DNA of 64,000 nucleotides. Origin: Rhodospirillales bacterium. GTDB taxonomy: Bacteria; Pseudomonadota; Alphaproteobacteria; Acetobacterales; Acetobacteraceae. The notes under the pieces are model-generated. The model worked only from the letters and a program-made list of their open reading frames with translations, made no database searches and was not told the origin of the DNA. The stretch is taken from positions 40,442-104,441 of the forward strand of contig JAGWQN010000073.1 of the NCBI GenBank assembly GCA_028869995.1, in the 5' to 3' direction. Shown one piece after another: positions 1 through 10,042 of this stretch (position 1 is the first letter of the stretch; every line of letters starts with the position of its first letter). A program made the position numbers and the translations under genes.

Positions 1-838
1 CCGACTGCAATTGCGGGTCGCTGCCGGTGAAGTCGAGCACCGCCTCCTCGCCGCGCACCCGCACCGTGAGCTTGAGCCGGCAGGGCACGCCGCCCGGCGC
101 GTCCTCGTCGATATAGTCGGTGAAGACGTAGTCGCCGTCCTCCATCGCGGCGAACAGCCGGCGCGCCTGCCGCTCGGCAAGATCGAGCACGCCGTACATC
201 GCCTGGCACACTGTCTCGATACCAAAACGATCGACCGCCTGGTGGATCTTGCGCTCCGCGGTCTTGAGCGAGGCGATCTGGGCGTTGAGGTCGCCCCAGT
301 TCTGTTCCGGCATCCGCACGTTGCGCAGCATGACGGCGAGGAGCTTCTGGTCGATCCTCCCGCCCTCGACCAGCTTGCACGGCGGGATGCGGATCCCCTC
401 CTGGTGCACCTCCGTCAGCGCCCGCGACAGCGAGGCCGGCACCGCGCCGCCCATGTCGGTGTTGTGGATATGCCCGACCGCGAAGCAGATCAGCCGCTCG
501 CCGGCGAAGATCGGCATCCACAGATGTATGTCCGGCGCATGCGTGCACACGAAGCCGGAATAGGGGTCGTTGGTGATGCAGATGTCGCCGGGCGCGTAGC
601 TCTCGAGCGCGCCGATCACAGGGGCATAGTCGAGGCCGACGAACCAGGTGGCGCCGAGGTCCTTGGGGCTGGCGAAGGTCTGCCCGCACGGCGTCACCAG
701 GCCGCTGGTGAAATCCTCCGTCTCCTTGACGAAGGCGGAGTGTGCCGTGCGCAGCAGCGTATAGGCCATGCTCTCGGCCGCCGCCTCGAAATGGCTCTTG
801 AGGATCTGTAACGTGACCGGATCGAGTGTCTCGCTCAT
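1..838 (-). CDS. hyuB: Hydantoinase B / oxoprolinase family subunit (partial, runs off the window start)
   Basis: Own minus-strand translation from ATG at 838: MSETLDPVTLQILKSHFEAAAESMAYTLLRTAHSAFVKETEDF...GDICITNDPYSGF; overlaps the upstream hyuA stop (ATGA). Not in the ORF track because it is open at the edge. Confidence 0.9.
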   Translation of the reverse strand, partial: MSETLDPVTLQILKSHFEAAAESMAYTLLRTAHSAFVKETEDFTSGLVTPCGQTFASPKDLGATWFVGLDYAPVIGALESYAPGDICITNDPYSGFVCTHAPDIHLWMPIFAGERLICFAVGHIHNTDMGGAVPASLSRALTEVHQEGIRIPPCKLVEGGRIDQKLLAVMLRNVRMPEQNWGDLNAQIASLKTAERKIHQAVDRFGIETVCQAMYGVLDLAERQARRLFAAMEDGDYVFTDYIDEDAPGGVPCRLKLTVRVRGEEAVLDFTGSDPQLQS

Positions 839-2880
839 GCGTGCCCCCGCCGCAGGATCATGTTGCCGAACGCATCCACCTCGCCATCGAAGCCAGGCGG
901 CACCCAGCAGGTGGCGTCGTCCTGGGCGACCACGGCGGGGCCCGCGAAGCGGCTGCCCGGCGTCAGCGCCTCGCGGCTGAACAGGGCGGCCTCCACCATG
1001 CCACCGCGATGCGCGACACGCACCCGCCCGCGCGGCGCCGGCGTATGCGGCGCGACCTCGGCCGCCGGGAAGTCCGGCTTCGGCGTCGTGCCGGCGATCA
1101 CCACCCTGAGGGCCACCAGGTGCACCGGTGCCGCGGTGTCGGCATGGCCATAGACGTCCTCGTGGCGGGCATGGAACGCGGCCGCGATCCGTTGCGTCTC
1201 CGCACCGGTGATCCAGGCCGCCTCGAGCGGCACCTCGAGCTCGTAGGACTGGCCGCGATAGCGCATGTCGGCGGTCACGCTGATCCGCCCCGCTCCGCCG
1301 TCGCCCTGGTTGTCCGCGAGCCAGGCGCGCGCCTGCGCCTGCAGCCCCGCCAGCGCCGCGGCCAGCGCCGGCATCGCCGCGTCGGCGACATCGAGGAACA
1401 CCACGCGCACGAAGTCCGATCGCAGGTCCGCCAGCAGCCCGCCCAGCGCCGCGAGCACGCCCGGCGCCTGCGGCACGATCACCGCGGCCATCCCCAGCTC
1501 CTCGGCGAGCAGGCAGCCCAGCATCGGCCCCGCGCCGCCGAACGCGAGCAGCGCGTAGCCGCTCGGCTCCTCGCCCACCTGCGAGTAGAGCCGGCTGACC
1601 TCGCGATACATGTTGGCCACGGCGAGCGCGATCACCGCCTCCGCCGCCGCCACGCGCCCGCGCCCGAGTGCCGTCGCCACCCGGTCCATCGCCGCCTCCG
1701 CCGCCGCGAGATCGACCGCGACCGCGCCATAGCCGAGTTCGCCCGCGCCCAGCACGCCGGCCACGGCGAACGCGTCGGTGATCGTCGCCTGCGTGCCGCC
1801 GCGCCCGTAGCAGGCCGGGCCCGGCACCGAGCCCGCGCTCTGCGGCCCGACCCGCAGCACGCCCAGCCCGTCCACCGTCGCGATCGACCCGCCGCCCGCA
1901 CCGATCGAGGAGACGGAGACCGTCGGCAGGTAGATCGGATACTCGCCCACCAGCTCGCCGCTGCGAAAATCCGGCAGCCCGTCACGCAGCAGGGCAACGT
2001 CGGCGCTGGTGCCGCCGATATCGAGGCTCATCACCCGCGCGAACCCCGCCTGGCGCGCCACGAACCCGGCGCCGATCGCCCCCGCCGCGGTGCCCGACAG
2101 CAGCATCTCGATGCTGCGCACCTTGCCGGCCGCGGCCGTCATCACGCCGCCGTTGGACTTGGTGATCATCGGCGCCGCCGGCACGCCGCGCTGCGCCAGC
2201 GCCGCCTCCAGCCGGGTGATGTAGTGCGCGACCATCGGCTGCACCGAGCCGTGGATGCAGGCCGTGACACTGCGCTCGTACTCGCGCACGATCGGCCACA
2301 CCTCCGCCGAGCAGAACACCGGCAGCCCAGGCCTTGCCGCGGCGATGATGCGCCGCACCTCCCGCTCGTGGTCGGGGTTGGCATACGAATGCAGCAGCGC
2401 GACCACGATGGCCTCCGCTCCCAGCACCTCGGCCTGCGCCAGCGCGGCCAGCACGCTCGCCTCGTCCGGCGCCAGCGCGGTGCTGCCGTCCGGGTTCATG
2501 CGTGCGCGGATCTCGAGCACCCGCTCGCGCGGCACCAGCGGCTGCGGCCGGCGCGAGAACAGGTCGTAGGGGTCGGGGATCTTGAGGCGCGCCAACTCCA
2601 GCACATCGCGAAACCCCGCGGTGACGAACAGGCACAGCCGCGCGCCGCGCTTCTGGATGATCGCGTTCACGCCGACCGTGGAACCATGCGTGAAGTAGGT
2701 GATCGCGGTGGGCGCGATGGCGAACCGGCGCTCGATCTCCTCCAGCCCCTGCAGCACCTCCGCGCCCGGTGCGTCCGGCCGCGACAGCACCTTGAGCGTC
2801 TGCAACGAGCGGGTTGCCTCGTCGACCACGCAGAAATCGGTGAACGTGCCGCCGATATCCACGCCGACCCGATAGCCCAT
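835..2880 (-). CDS. hyuA: Hydantoinase A / oxoprolinase family subunit
   Basis: Translation MGYRVGVDIGGTFTDFCVVDE...GGTSADVALLRDG (ASKHA ATPase motifs); start trimmed from the 3156 ORF to ATG at 2880 with GGAAGG upstream. Confidence 0.92.
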   Translation of the reverse strand: MGYRVGVDIGGTFTDFCVVDEATRSLQTLKVLSRPDAPGAEVLQGLEEIERRFAIAPTAITYFTHGSTVGVNAIIQKRGARLCLFVTAGFRDVLELARLKIPDPYDLFSRRPQPLVPRERVLEIRARMNPDGSTALAPDEASVLAALAQAEVLGAEAIVVALLHSYANPDHEREVRRIIAAARPGLPVFCSAEVWPIVREYERSVTACIHGSVQPMVAHYITRLEAALAQRGVPAAPMITKSNGGVMTAAAGKVRSIEMLLSGTAAGAIGAGFVARQAGFARVMSLDIGGTSADVALLRDGLPDFRSGELVGEYPIYLPTVSVSSIGAGGGSIATVDGLGVLRVGPQSAGSVPGPACYGRGGTQATITDAFAVAGVLGAGELGYGAVAVDLAAAEAAMDRVATALGRGRVAAAEAVIALAVANMYREVSRLYSQVGEEPSGYALLAFGGAGPMLGCLLAEELGMAAVIVPQAPGVLAALGGLLADLRSDFVRVVFLDVADAAMPALAAALAGLQAQARAWLADNQGDGGAGRISVTADMRYRGQSYELEVPLEAAWITGAETQRIAAAFHARHEDVYGHADTAAPVHLVALRVVIAGTTPKPDFPAAEVAPHTPAPRGRVRVAHRGGMVEAALFSREALTPGSRFAGPAVVAQDDATCWVPPGFDGEVDAFGNMILRRGHA

Positions 2881-3158
2881 CGTCGTTCCTTCCCTGCGCC
2901 GGCGCTTGCGCGCGCACCGTCTTGCGCGTGCCAGACGTTGCGCGCAGTGTGGACGTGGCGTGCGGCTCGTCAACACGCTGCGTCTGCGTGGCAGGCGGGC
3001 GAAGCGGGCAGGGCTGGCGTCCGCGGCACGGCAGCCGGCGCGGATAGGCCTGGTGGACGATACCGCCGGACGACGATCAGGGCGCCGCATCCGCGGGCGC
3101 GCGCCTGGGGGCGCGAGCGCGGTGCCGGCGTTGTGCGGAAAGCAGCTCGGAGGCACGG

Positions 3159-3785
3159 ATGGCGACGCTGGATGTCCGCACCCTCAGGCGGCCGGGGCTT
3201 GCCGCGGTGTCGTTTCGCATCCAGTCCGGAGAGTGCCTGGCGGTGCAGGGCGCCTCCGGTGCCGGAAAGACCCTGCTGCTTCGCGCGATCGCCGATCTCG
3301 ATCCCGCTGACGGCGACGTCGCCCTCGACGGCGTCAGCCGCGAGGCGATGCCGGCGCCGCGGTGGCGGCGGCTGGTGGGCTACCTGCCCGCGGAGTCCGG
3401 CTGGTGGGCCGAGACCGTGCGCGAGCATTTCCTGGACTGGGCGAAGGCGCTCGCGCTGATCCGCCGCCTTGGGTTTGCGGAGGATCCGGCTGGCTGGCCG
3501 ATCGCCCGGCTCTCGACCGGCGAACGGCAGCGCCTGGCCCTGGCCCGGGCCCTGGCCATGGAGCCGCAGGCGCTGCTGCTGGACGAGCCCACCGCTTCCC
3601 TCGACCCGACCTCGGTCGCGACGGTGGAGGCCATGGTGCGCGAACGCCGCGATCGGGGTGCCTGCGTCCTGTGGGTCACGCACGACGGCGTCCAGGCGGC
3701 CCGTGTGGCGACGCGGCGGCTCTGCATCGAGGCCGGCCGGGCGTGGGAGGAGGGGACGCACGGATGCCCAGCTATATCGCTCTGA
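3159..3785 (+). CDS. fetA: ABC transporter ATP-binding protein (FetA/YbbL-like)
   Basis: Walker A GASGAGKT, signature LSTGERQRLALARAL, Walker B LLLDEPT; overlaps the FetB-like permease gene. Confidence 0.8.
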   Translation: MATLDVRTLRRPGLAAVSFRIQSGECLAVQGASGAGKTLLLRAIADLDPADGDVALDGVSREAMPAPRWRRLVGYLPAESGWWAETVREHFLDWAKALALIRRLGFAEDPAGWPIARLSTGERQRLALARALAMEPQALLLDEPTASLDPTSVATVEAMVRERRDRGACVLWVTHDGVQAARVATRRLCIEAGRAWEEGTHGCPAISL

Positions 3786-4570
3786 GCTATGGCGACCTGG
3801 CGCTGGCGGCGGTGCTGGTCCTGGTCGACGGCGCACTCTCGTTGCTGCTCGATCTCGACATTCATCGGCAGCTGCTGGTGGCGACGCTGCGCATGGTCGT
3901 TCAGCTCGCGCTGATGGGCGTCGTGCTGACGGCGCTGTTCCGTATCGTTTCGCCCTTCTGGACCGCGGTGGCGGGCCTCGTCATGGTGGGCTTTGCCGGA
4001 CGCGAGATCGTCGCCCGGCAGGAACGGCGGCTCGCGGGCTTCTGGGCCTATGGCCTCGGCACCGTCAGCATGATGGTCTCGGCGACCCTCGTGACGATCC
4101 TGGCGCTGACCACGGCGATCCGGCCGCAGCCGTGGTTCAATCCCCGTTACGCGATACCGTTGCTCGGCATGATCCTCGGCAACGCGATGACCGGCATCTC
4201 GCTCGGCCTCAACGCGTTCACCACCGGCCTGTCGCAGCGGCGCCCGGCGGTCGAGGCCCAGCTGATGCTGGGCGCGACCCGCCGCCAGGCGCTGGGCCCG
4301 GTGGTTCGCCAGTCGCTGCGCTCGGCGCTCATGCCGACCATCAACGCCATGAGCGCGATGGGCCTCGTCTCGCTGCCTGGCATGATGACCGGCCAGATCC
4401 TGGGCGGCGTGGCACCGGCGGAGGCGGTCAGGTATCAGCTGCTGATCATGTTCCTCATCGCCGGCGGAACGGGCATCGGCGCGGTCGCGGCTGTGATGGC
4501 CGGGCTTTACCGCCTGACCGATGCGCGTCACCGGCTGCGCCTGGATCGCCTGCGCTCCCCCGCGCGGTGA
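3764..4570 (+). CDS. fetB: FetB/YbbM (UPF0014) family ABC permease
   Basis: 268 aa; LRMVVQLALMGVVLTALF, LLGMILGNAMTGISLGLN, SLPGMMTGQILGG typical of the UPF0014 family. Confidence 0.88.
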   Translation: MPSYIALSYGDLALAAVLVLVDGALSLLLDLDIHRQLLVATLRMVVQLALMGVVLTALFRIVSPFWTAVAGLVMVGFAGREIVARQERRLAGFWAYGLGTVSMMVSATLVTILALTTAIRPQPWFNPRYAIPLLGMILGNAMTGISLGLNAFTTGLSQRRPAVEAQLMLGATRRQALGPVVRQSLRSALMPTINAMSAMGLVSLPGMMTGQILGGVAPAEAVRYQLLIMFLIAGGTGIGAVAAVMAGLYRLTDARHRLRLDRLRSPAR

Positions 4571-4690
4571 GGGGCGGCGCCTGCAGGCGCCATGGGGTAT
4601 CGTTCCCGGCCCGGCCAAGCGGATCCGTTGCTGAACCGGTAACGATCCGCTCCGGGCCGGCCCGCGCAACGCGGCCCTCAGCCCGGGCCG

Positions 4691-5608
4691 TCAGCGGCCG
4701 GCGGGCTCCTTCCGCCCGGCCAGGCTGCCCAGCATCGCCCAGACCTGCTGCGTCGCCGCGGACTGCGTGCCGGCAAGCCGCATCGCGTGCATCGCGATGG
4801 TCGTCTGGGTGAGCGGCTTGTTCAGCTGCAGCAGCGAGCCTGCCGCGATCTCGCGCGCCGCAAGCGACATCGGCACCCAGGCGACGCCGACGCCGGCGCT
4901 GGCGAGCTGCAGCGCGGTGAGCGTCAGCGCGGTCTCCGCCTTGGGCCGGATGAAGAAGTTCTCGCGCAATCCGGGGAGAAGCTCGCGGTCCATCACTTCG
5001 CCGAAGAACACGTCGGAAGGGTAGGCGATGATGGGCAGCTCGCGGCGGCGCATGTGTTCGGCCAGTTGCTTTCGCTCATCGGCGGCGAACACGGGCACGA
5101 CAGGCTCCTCGCCGATGAACCGTTCCTCCAGATACGAGCCCGTGCCGCTCTCTCGTTCCGCGTGCGTGCGATAGGCGATCATCAGGTTCGCCCGCCGCCG
5201 CACCAGCAGGTCGAAGCACTCGTCGCGATTGCCCGAACGTGCATGCACGCTCACGTCCATTACCGCCGACAGCGCTTCGATGAGGCGCGGCACGATGGTC
5301 GTCGCGATGGCGTGCTGGCTGGCGATGACGAAACGATTGGGGCCGCTCTTGTCGTGCGCGCGCAGCTCGTAGAGCAGCTTGTTCATGCGCGCGGAGAGAT
5401 CCTGCAGCACCTCGCTCTGTGCGAGGACGGTGGCGCGCAGGCGTATCGGCCGGCTCGACCTGTCGATCAGCTCGGCGCCGACCTGCTGTTCGATCAACCG
5501 GATGCGACGCGAGAAGGCGGGCTGGCTGACATGGCGCAGGTCCGCCGCCGCGCTGAGCGAGCCGGCGCGCAGGATAGCCAGGATATCCTCGATCCATTCC
5601 AGTCGCAT
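4691..5608 (-). CDS. LysR-family transcriptional regulator
   Basis: N-terminal [54 protein letters not shown]; divergent from the cuyA-like gene. Confidence 0.93.
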   Translation of the reverse strand: MRLEWIEDILAILRAGSLSAAADLRHVSQPAFSRRIRLIEQQVGAELIDRSSRPIRLRATVLAQSEVLQDLSARMNKLLYELRAHDKSGPNRFVIASQHAIATTIVPRLIEALSAVMDVSVHARSGNRDECFDLLVRRRANLMIAYRTHAERESGTGSYLEERFIGEEPVVPVFAADERKQLAEHMRRRELPIIAYPSDVFFGEVMDRELLPGLRENFFIRPKAETALTLTALQLASAGVGVAWVPMSLAAREIAAGSLLQLNKPLTQTTIAMHAMRLAGTQSAATQQVWAMLGSLAGRKEPAGR

Positions 5609-5637
5609 GGGCTCCTCCGGTACCGCCGTTCGGTGCA

Positions 5638-5678
5638 CAATATGCAGTTCATGCATATTGCCTGACCAAATCGGCAAT
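5638..5678. promoter_or_regulatory. Candidate LysR operator: two overlapping inverted repeats
   Basis: CAATATGCA-GTTCA-TGCATATTG (perfect 9-bp arms, 5638-5660) overlapping ATTGCC-N10-GGCAAT (5657-5678), in the divergent lysR/cuyA gap. Confidence 0.65.
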
Positions 5679-5760
5679 TGAAACCTCCGGCCGGCCCGCT
5701 ATCGTCCCCGTCAACGGGCACTTCGCAGGCCCACCGTGTGCTCGGGTTAGGGAGTCCAGT

Positions 5761-6810
5761 ATGCACCTGTCGCGTTTTCCTCGGCTGCACTTTGCGCACC
5801 TGCCGACGCCGCTCGAGAAGCTGCCGCGCCTGAGCGAGGCGCTGGGCGGCCCCGAGATCTGGATCAAGCGTGACGACTGCACCGGGCTCTCGACCGGCGG
5901 CAACAAGACGCGAAAGCTCGAGTTCCTGATGGCCGAGGCGTTGGCCCAGGGCGCCGACCGCGTGCTCACCCAGGGTGCCACGCAGTCCAACCACGCGCGT
6001 CAGACCGCGGCCGCGGCGGCCAAGCTGGGGCTTGCCTGCCATATCCTGCTCGAGGACCGCACCGGCTCCACGGACCCCGACTACAACGCCAACGGCAACG
6101 TGCTGCTCGACTTCCTGCACGGCGCGACGGCCGAGAAGCGGCCGAGCGGGCTCGACATGAATCAGGAACTCGAGCGTGTCGCCGATCGCTTCCGGGCCGC
6201 CGGCGGCAAGCCCTATGCGATCCCGGGCGGCGGCTCCAACACCACCGGCGCGCTGGGCTACGTCAACTGCGCGCTGGAACTGGTCTCGCAGGCGAACGAC
6301 CGCGACCTGGTCATCGATCACCTGGTCCTGGCCACCGGCAGCGCCGGCACGCAGGCTGGCCTGCTGGCCGGCCTCTCGGCTCTCAACGCGCACATCCCGG
6401 TGCTGGGCATCGGCGTGCGGGCGCCCAAGGAAAAGCAGGAGGAGAACGTCTTCCGCCTCGCTGCCGCCACCGCCGAGCGTCTCGGCTGCCCTGAGGTCGT
6501 CAAGCGCGCGGATGTCGTCGCGGACTGCAACTATGTCGGCCCGGGTTACGGCATGCCGACCCCTGGCTGCATCGAGGCGATCACCATGTTCGCGGAGCTC
6601 GAGGGAATTCTCCTGGACCCCGTCTACAGCGGCAAGGGTGCTGCGGGCATGATCAACCTGATCCGCGAGGGCCACTTCAAGCGGGGTGAGCGGATCGTGT
6701 TCCTCCACACGGGCGGGTCCGCCGCCCTGTTCGGCTACACCAAGATCTTCGACTTCGGCGAGCGGACACGGTCGCTCGCCGCCAAGGCGCAGCGGCGCGA
6801 GGCGGCGTAA
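5761..6810 (+). CDS. cuyA: PLP-dependent D-cysteine desulfhydrase/ACC deaminase family; probable L-cysteate sulfo-lyase
   Basis: [25 protein letters not shown] (PLP Lys), [28 protein letters not shown]; next to a TauABC-like transporter and an HpsN-like gene. Confidence 0.72.
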   Translation: MHLSRFPRLHFAHLPTPLEKLPRLSEALGGPEIWIKRDDCTGLSTGGNKTRKLEFLMAEALAQGADRVLTQGATQSNHARQTAAAAAKLGLACHILLEDRTGSTDPDYNANGNVLLDFLHGATAEKRPSGLDMNQELERVADRFRAAGGKPYAIPGGGSNTTGALGYVNCALELVSQANDRDLVIDHLVLATGSAGTQAGLLAGLSALNAHIPVLGIGVRAPKEKQEENVFRLAAATAERLGCPEVVKRADVVADCNYVGPGYGMPTPGCIEAITMFAELEGILLDPVYSGKGAAGMINLIREGHFKRGERIVFLHTGGSAALFGYTKIFDFGERTRSLAAKAQRREAA

Positions 6811-8021
6811 TGGTGCCGCCGCCCTTCCGGGGCGTCTTTACGCAGCAGGAGCCGATCGACGAGGCGTCGATCGCGGGCGCCGTCGCTGTGCTCCGGTCCG
6901 GGCGGCTCCACCGCTACAACGTTCTGCCCGGGGAGGTTTCCGAGGCGGCCCTGCTCGAGCGCGAGTATGCCGCCTGGCAGGGTAGCCGCTACTGCCTGGC
7001 CTGCGCCTCGGGGGGGCAGGCGATGCAGCTCGCGCTGCGCGCCTTCGGCCTCGCGGCGGGAGAGCCGGTTCTGACCAACGCCTTCACGCTCGCGCCGGTT
7101 CCTGGCGCGATCGTCGCGGCTGGTGGTCGTCCGGTGTTCGTCGAGACCACGGCCGACCTGGTGATCGACCTGGACGATCTGGCGCGAAAGGCGGGCGAGA
7201 GCGGCTCGCGCCTGTTGCTGCTCTCGCATATGCGCGGCCACCTCGTGGACATGGAGGCTCTGGGCCGGCTTCTGGCCGAGCGCGGCGTGACGCTGATCGA
7301 GGATTGCGCGCACACGATGGGCGCGCGGTGGAAGGGGCGGCGCAGCGGCTCCTTCGGCCTTGCCGCGTGCTTCAGCGCGCAGACTTACAAGCACATCAAT
7401 TCCGGCGAAGGCGGGCTGCTGGTCTCGGACGATGCGGCGCTGATGGCGCGCGCCATCGTCTCCTCGGGATCCTACATGCTCTACGATCGCCATGGCGCGG
7501 CGCCGGAGCTGGACCAGTTTGCCGCCGCGCGCCTGGAGAGCCCCAACCTCTCGGCGCGGATGGACAATCTGCGCGCCGCGATCCTGCGGCCCCAGCTGGC
7601 AGCGCTGGACCGCAACATCGATCGCTGGAACGAGCGTTACGCGGCCGTCGCGCATGAGCTCGAGCGGGTGCAGGCGATCCGCCTGCCGGCGCGGCCGTCC
7701 GCCGAGTCTTTTGTTGGCAGTTCGATCCAGTTTCTGGTTCCGGGCATTGGGGCTGAGACCGCAAGGCGTTTTGTCGCGGCGAACGCGGCCCTCGGTGTCG
7801 AGCTGAAATGGTTCGGCGATCCCGAGCCTCGCGGATACACCAGCACTCATCTCAGTTGGCGCTTCGTCGATCCCCAGGTTCTGCCGGCCACGGATCGGAT
7901 TCTGTCCGATGTCTTCGACATGCGCATTCCCTTGACTTTCTCGGTCGGGGATTGCACGCAAATCGGACAGATCATCGCGCATTGTGCCGGCGAACTCGGG
8001 GCCGCGGCGATGGCCGGATAA
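6810..8021 (+). CDS. DegT/DnrJ/EryC1-type PLP aminotransferase
   Basis: LACASGGQAMQLAL, IEDCAHTMGA, QTYKHINSGEGGLLVSDD (catalytic Lys region). Confidence 0.85.
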   Translation: MVPPPFRGVFTQQEPIDEASIAGAVAVLRSGRLHRYNVLPGEVSEAALLEREYAAWQGSRYCLACASGGQAMQLALRAFGLAAGEPVLTNAFTLAPVPGAIVAAGGRPVFVETTADLVIDLDDLARKAGESGSRLLLLSHMRGHLVDMEALGRLLAERGVTLIEDCAHTMGARWKGRRSGSFGLAACFSAQTYKHINSGEGGLLVSDDAALMARAIVSSGSYMLYDRHGAAPELDQFAAARLESPNLSARMDNLRAAILRPQLAALDRNIDRWNERYAAVAHELERVQAIRLPARPSAESFVGSSIQFLVPGIGAETARRFVAANAALGVELKWFGDPEPRGYTSTHLSWRFVDPQVLPATDRILSDVFDMRIPLTFSVGDCTQIGQIIAHCAGELGAAAMAG

Positions 8022-8081
8022 CGAGGTCGCCCGCGTCGGTGCGGCGCGGACGAGAAACAGCAAAACCGGGAGGATGAACCA

Positions 8082-9077
8082 ATGAGCGTTTCAAGGAGAG
8101 CTTTTGTCGGCGGGGCGATCGCGTCCGCTGGCGTGGTGGCATCGGCACGCGCGGCGTCGCCGGTGGTCGTGGCCACATTCGGCGATCCGACACCGACGCA
8201 GATGGCGGCCCACGATCATCTGCTCTCGAAGGGAAGCGGCTGGAACCTGCAGTGGCGGAAGTTCGATTCCGGCACGAACGTGATTGCCGCGATGGCGTCG
8301 GGCGACGTGAAGATCGGCGAGCTGGGTTCGTCGCCGCTGGCGATCGCCGCCACGCAGGGCGTCGATCTGGTCATGTTCATGATCGACTACGTGATCGGCA
8401 CCTCCGAATCGCTGATCGTGCGCAACGGCGCCGGGATCAAGACGCTCGCCGACCTCAAGGGCAAGCGCGTCGCGACACCCGTCGGTTCGACCTCGCACTT
8501 CTCGCTGATGGGTGCCCTGGCGCATGCCAACATCCCGGCCAAGGATGTGCAGATCATGAACATGGCGCCGAACCAGATCGCCGCGGCCTGGGCGCAGAAG
8601 GCGATCGATGCCGCCTTCATCTGGCCGCCGGTGCAGACCCAGATCCTCAAGACAGGGCGGCGCCTGGTCGGGGCGGACACGGTGGCAAAATGGGGCTACC
8701 CGACCTTCAATGCCTGGGTGGTCAACCGGAAGTTCGCCGAACAGAACAAAAAGGAACTGATCGGCTTCATGCGCGCGATTGGGGCGGCGAACCAATCCTA
8801 CCTCAAGGATCCGGCCGCCTGGACGGCGAGCAGCGCCCCCGTCAAGGCCATCGCCGCCAACACCGGAGCATCCCCAGCGGATGTGCCCGAGATCATCAAG
8901 GGCTACGACTTCATCCCGCTCAAAGATCAGCTGCAGCCGCAGTGGATGGGTGGCCAGATGGCGAAGACGATCAAGCAGACGGCTGAGTTCCTCAAGAGCC
9001 TCCACCGCCTGAACAACGTCCTGCCCAGCTACGATAAATTCGTGACGACCGAATACCTCAAGGAAGCGCTGGCCTGA
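8082..9077 (+). CDS. tauA: Taurine-type (TauA/NitT-TauT) ABC transporter substrate-binding protein
   Basis: Signal-like N-terminus; LADLKGKRVATPVGSTSHFSLMGALAHANI...IAAAWAQKAIDAAFIWPPVQTQILKTGRRL resembles TauA. Confidence 0.82.
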   Translation: MSVSRRAFVGGAIASAGVVASARAASPVVVATFGDPTPTQMAAHDHLLSKGSGWNLQWRKFDSGTNVIAAMASGDVKIGELGSSPLAIAATQGVDLVMFMIDYVIGTSESLIVRNGAGIKTLADLKGKRVATPVGSTSHFSLMGALAHANIPAKDVQIMNMAPNQIAAAWAQKAIDAAFIWPPVQTQILKTGRRLVGADTVAKWGYPTFNAWVVNRKFAEQNKKELIGFMRAIGAANQSYLKDPAAWTASSAPVKAIAANTGASPADVPEIIKGYDFIPLKDQLQPQWMGGQMAKTIKQTAEFLKSLHRLNNVLPSYDKFVTTEYLKEALA

Positions 9078-9084
9078 GTGGCGC

Positions 9085-9114
9085 GGCTGGCCGTCCCGGC
9101 AGGGACGGCCAGCC
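9085..9114 (+). terminator. Intra-operonic stem-loop after the tauA-like gene
   Basis: GGCTGGCCGTCCC-GGCA-GGGACGGCCAGCC, perfect 13-bp stem, 4-nt loop, no U-tract. Confidence 0.6.
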
Positions 9115-9256
9115 TGTGCATCCGCACGTTGACGGCGGCGGCTGTGCCGAACACCGATCGCGTTCCGGTGCTCGGCGCGAGCCGGCGATTGTGGCCAGGG
9201 GTCGATGCGGAGCGGGCTTCCTCCGCGGGGATCCCTCATTCCGGGGAAGTGGGGAC

Positions 9257-10042
9257 ATGAGCCTTCAGGTCATCGATGCCTCGGTCGTCTATCCAGGCCA
9301 GCGCGGCCGGTCTTCGACCGAGGCGCTGCACGCCGTCAATCTCACCGTCGAGGCCGGGGAGTTCGTCGTCGTTCTTGGCGCCTCGGGGTGCGGCAAGTCC
9401 ACGCTGCTCAATCTCATCGCGGGTTTTGTCGCGCCGACAGCCGGCCGCATCGTGCTCGACGGGCAGAACATCCAGGGCCCCGGCGCCGACCGCTCGGTGG
9501 TGTTCCAGAAACACGCGCTGCTGCCGTGGCTGAATGTTCGCGACAACGTGGCTTTCGGACTGAGCCTCCAGGGCCGCGGCAAGGCGGAACGATACAAGAT
9601 CAGCGAGCACTTCATCGAAATCCTGGGTCTGAGGGGTTTCGAGGATGCGCCCGTGTACACGCTCTCCGGAGGTATGCAGCAGCGCGTGGGTATCGCGCGC
9701 GCGCTGACCTGCGACCCGAAATTGCTGCTGCTGGACGAGCCTCTCGGGGCGTTGGACGCCTTGACGCGGGAGCGCGCGCAGGAACTGATCCTGCGCGTCT
9801 GGGACGGTAGCGGCAAATCGGTTCTGCTGATCACCCACAGCGTCGAGGAAGCGCTGTTCATGGGGACGAAGCTCATCGTCATGTCGCCGCGGCCTGGGCG
9901 GATCACCCACACCTTCGAACTGTCGTTTTCCCGACGGTTTCTCGCTGGCCAGACCGCACGCTCCGTCAAGGCGTCGGCAGACTTCATTGCGCTGCGCGAG
10001 CAGGTGCTTCAGATCATCTTTGCGGATGAGGAGGCGGCATGA
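9257..10042 (+). CDS. tauB: Taurine/nitrate/sulfonate-type ABC transporter ATP-binding protein
   Basis: GASGCGKSTLLNLIAGF, LSGGMQQRVGIARALT, LLLDEPLGALDALTR. Confidence 0.88.
   Translation: MSLQVIDASVVYPGQRGRSSTEALHAVNLTVEAGEFVVVLGASGCGKSTLLNLIAGFVAPTAGRIVLDGQNIQGPGADRSVVFQKHALLPWLNVRDNVAFGLSLQGRGKAERYKISEHFIEILGLRGFEDAPVYTLSGGMQQRVGIARALTCDPKLLLLDEPLGALDALTRERAQELILRVWDGSGKSVLLITHSVEEALFMGTKLIVMSPRPGRITHTFELSFSRRFLAGQTARSVKASADFIALREQVLQIIFADEEAA

Noticed and set aside
826-3459. 877-aa plus-strand ORF over hyuA
   Set aside because: Arg/His-rich shadow ORF antisense to a well-supported HyuA; the real plus-strand gene (FetA-like) starts at 3159 in another frame.
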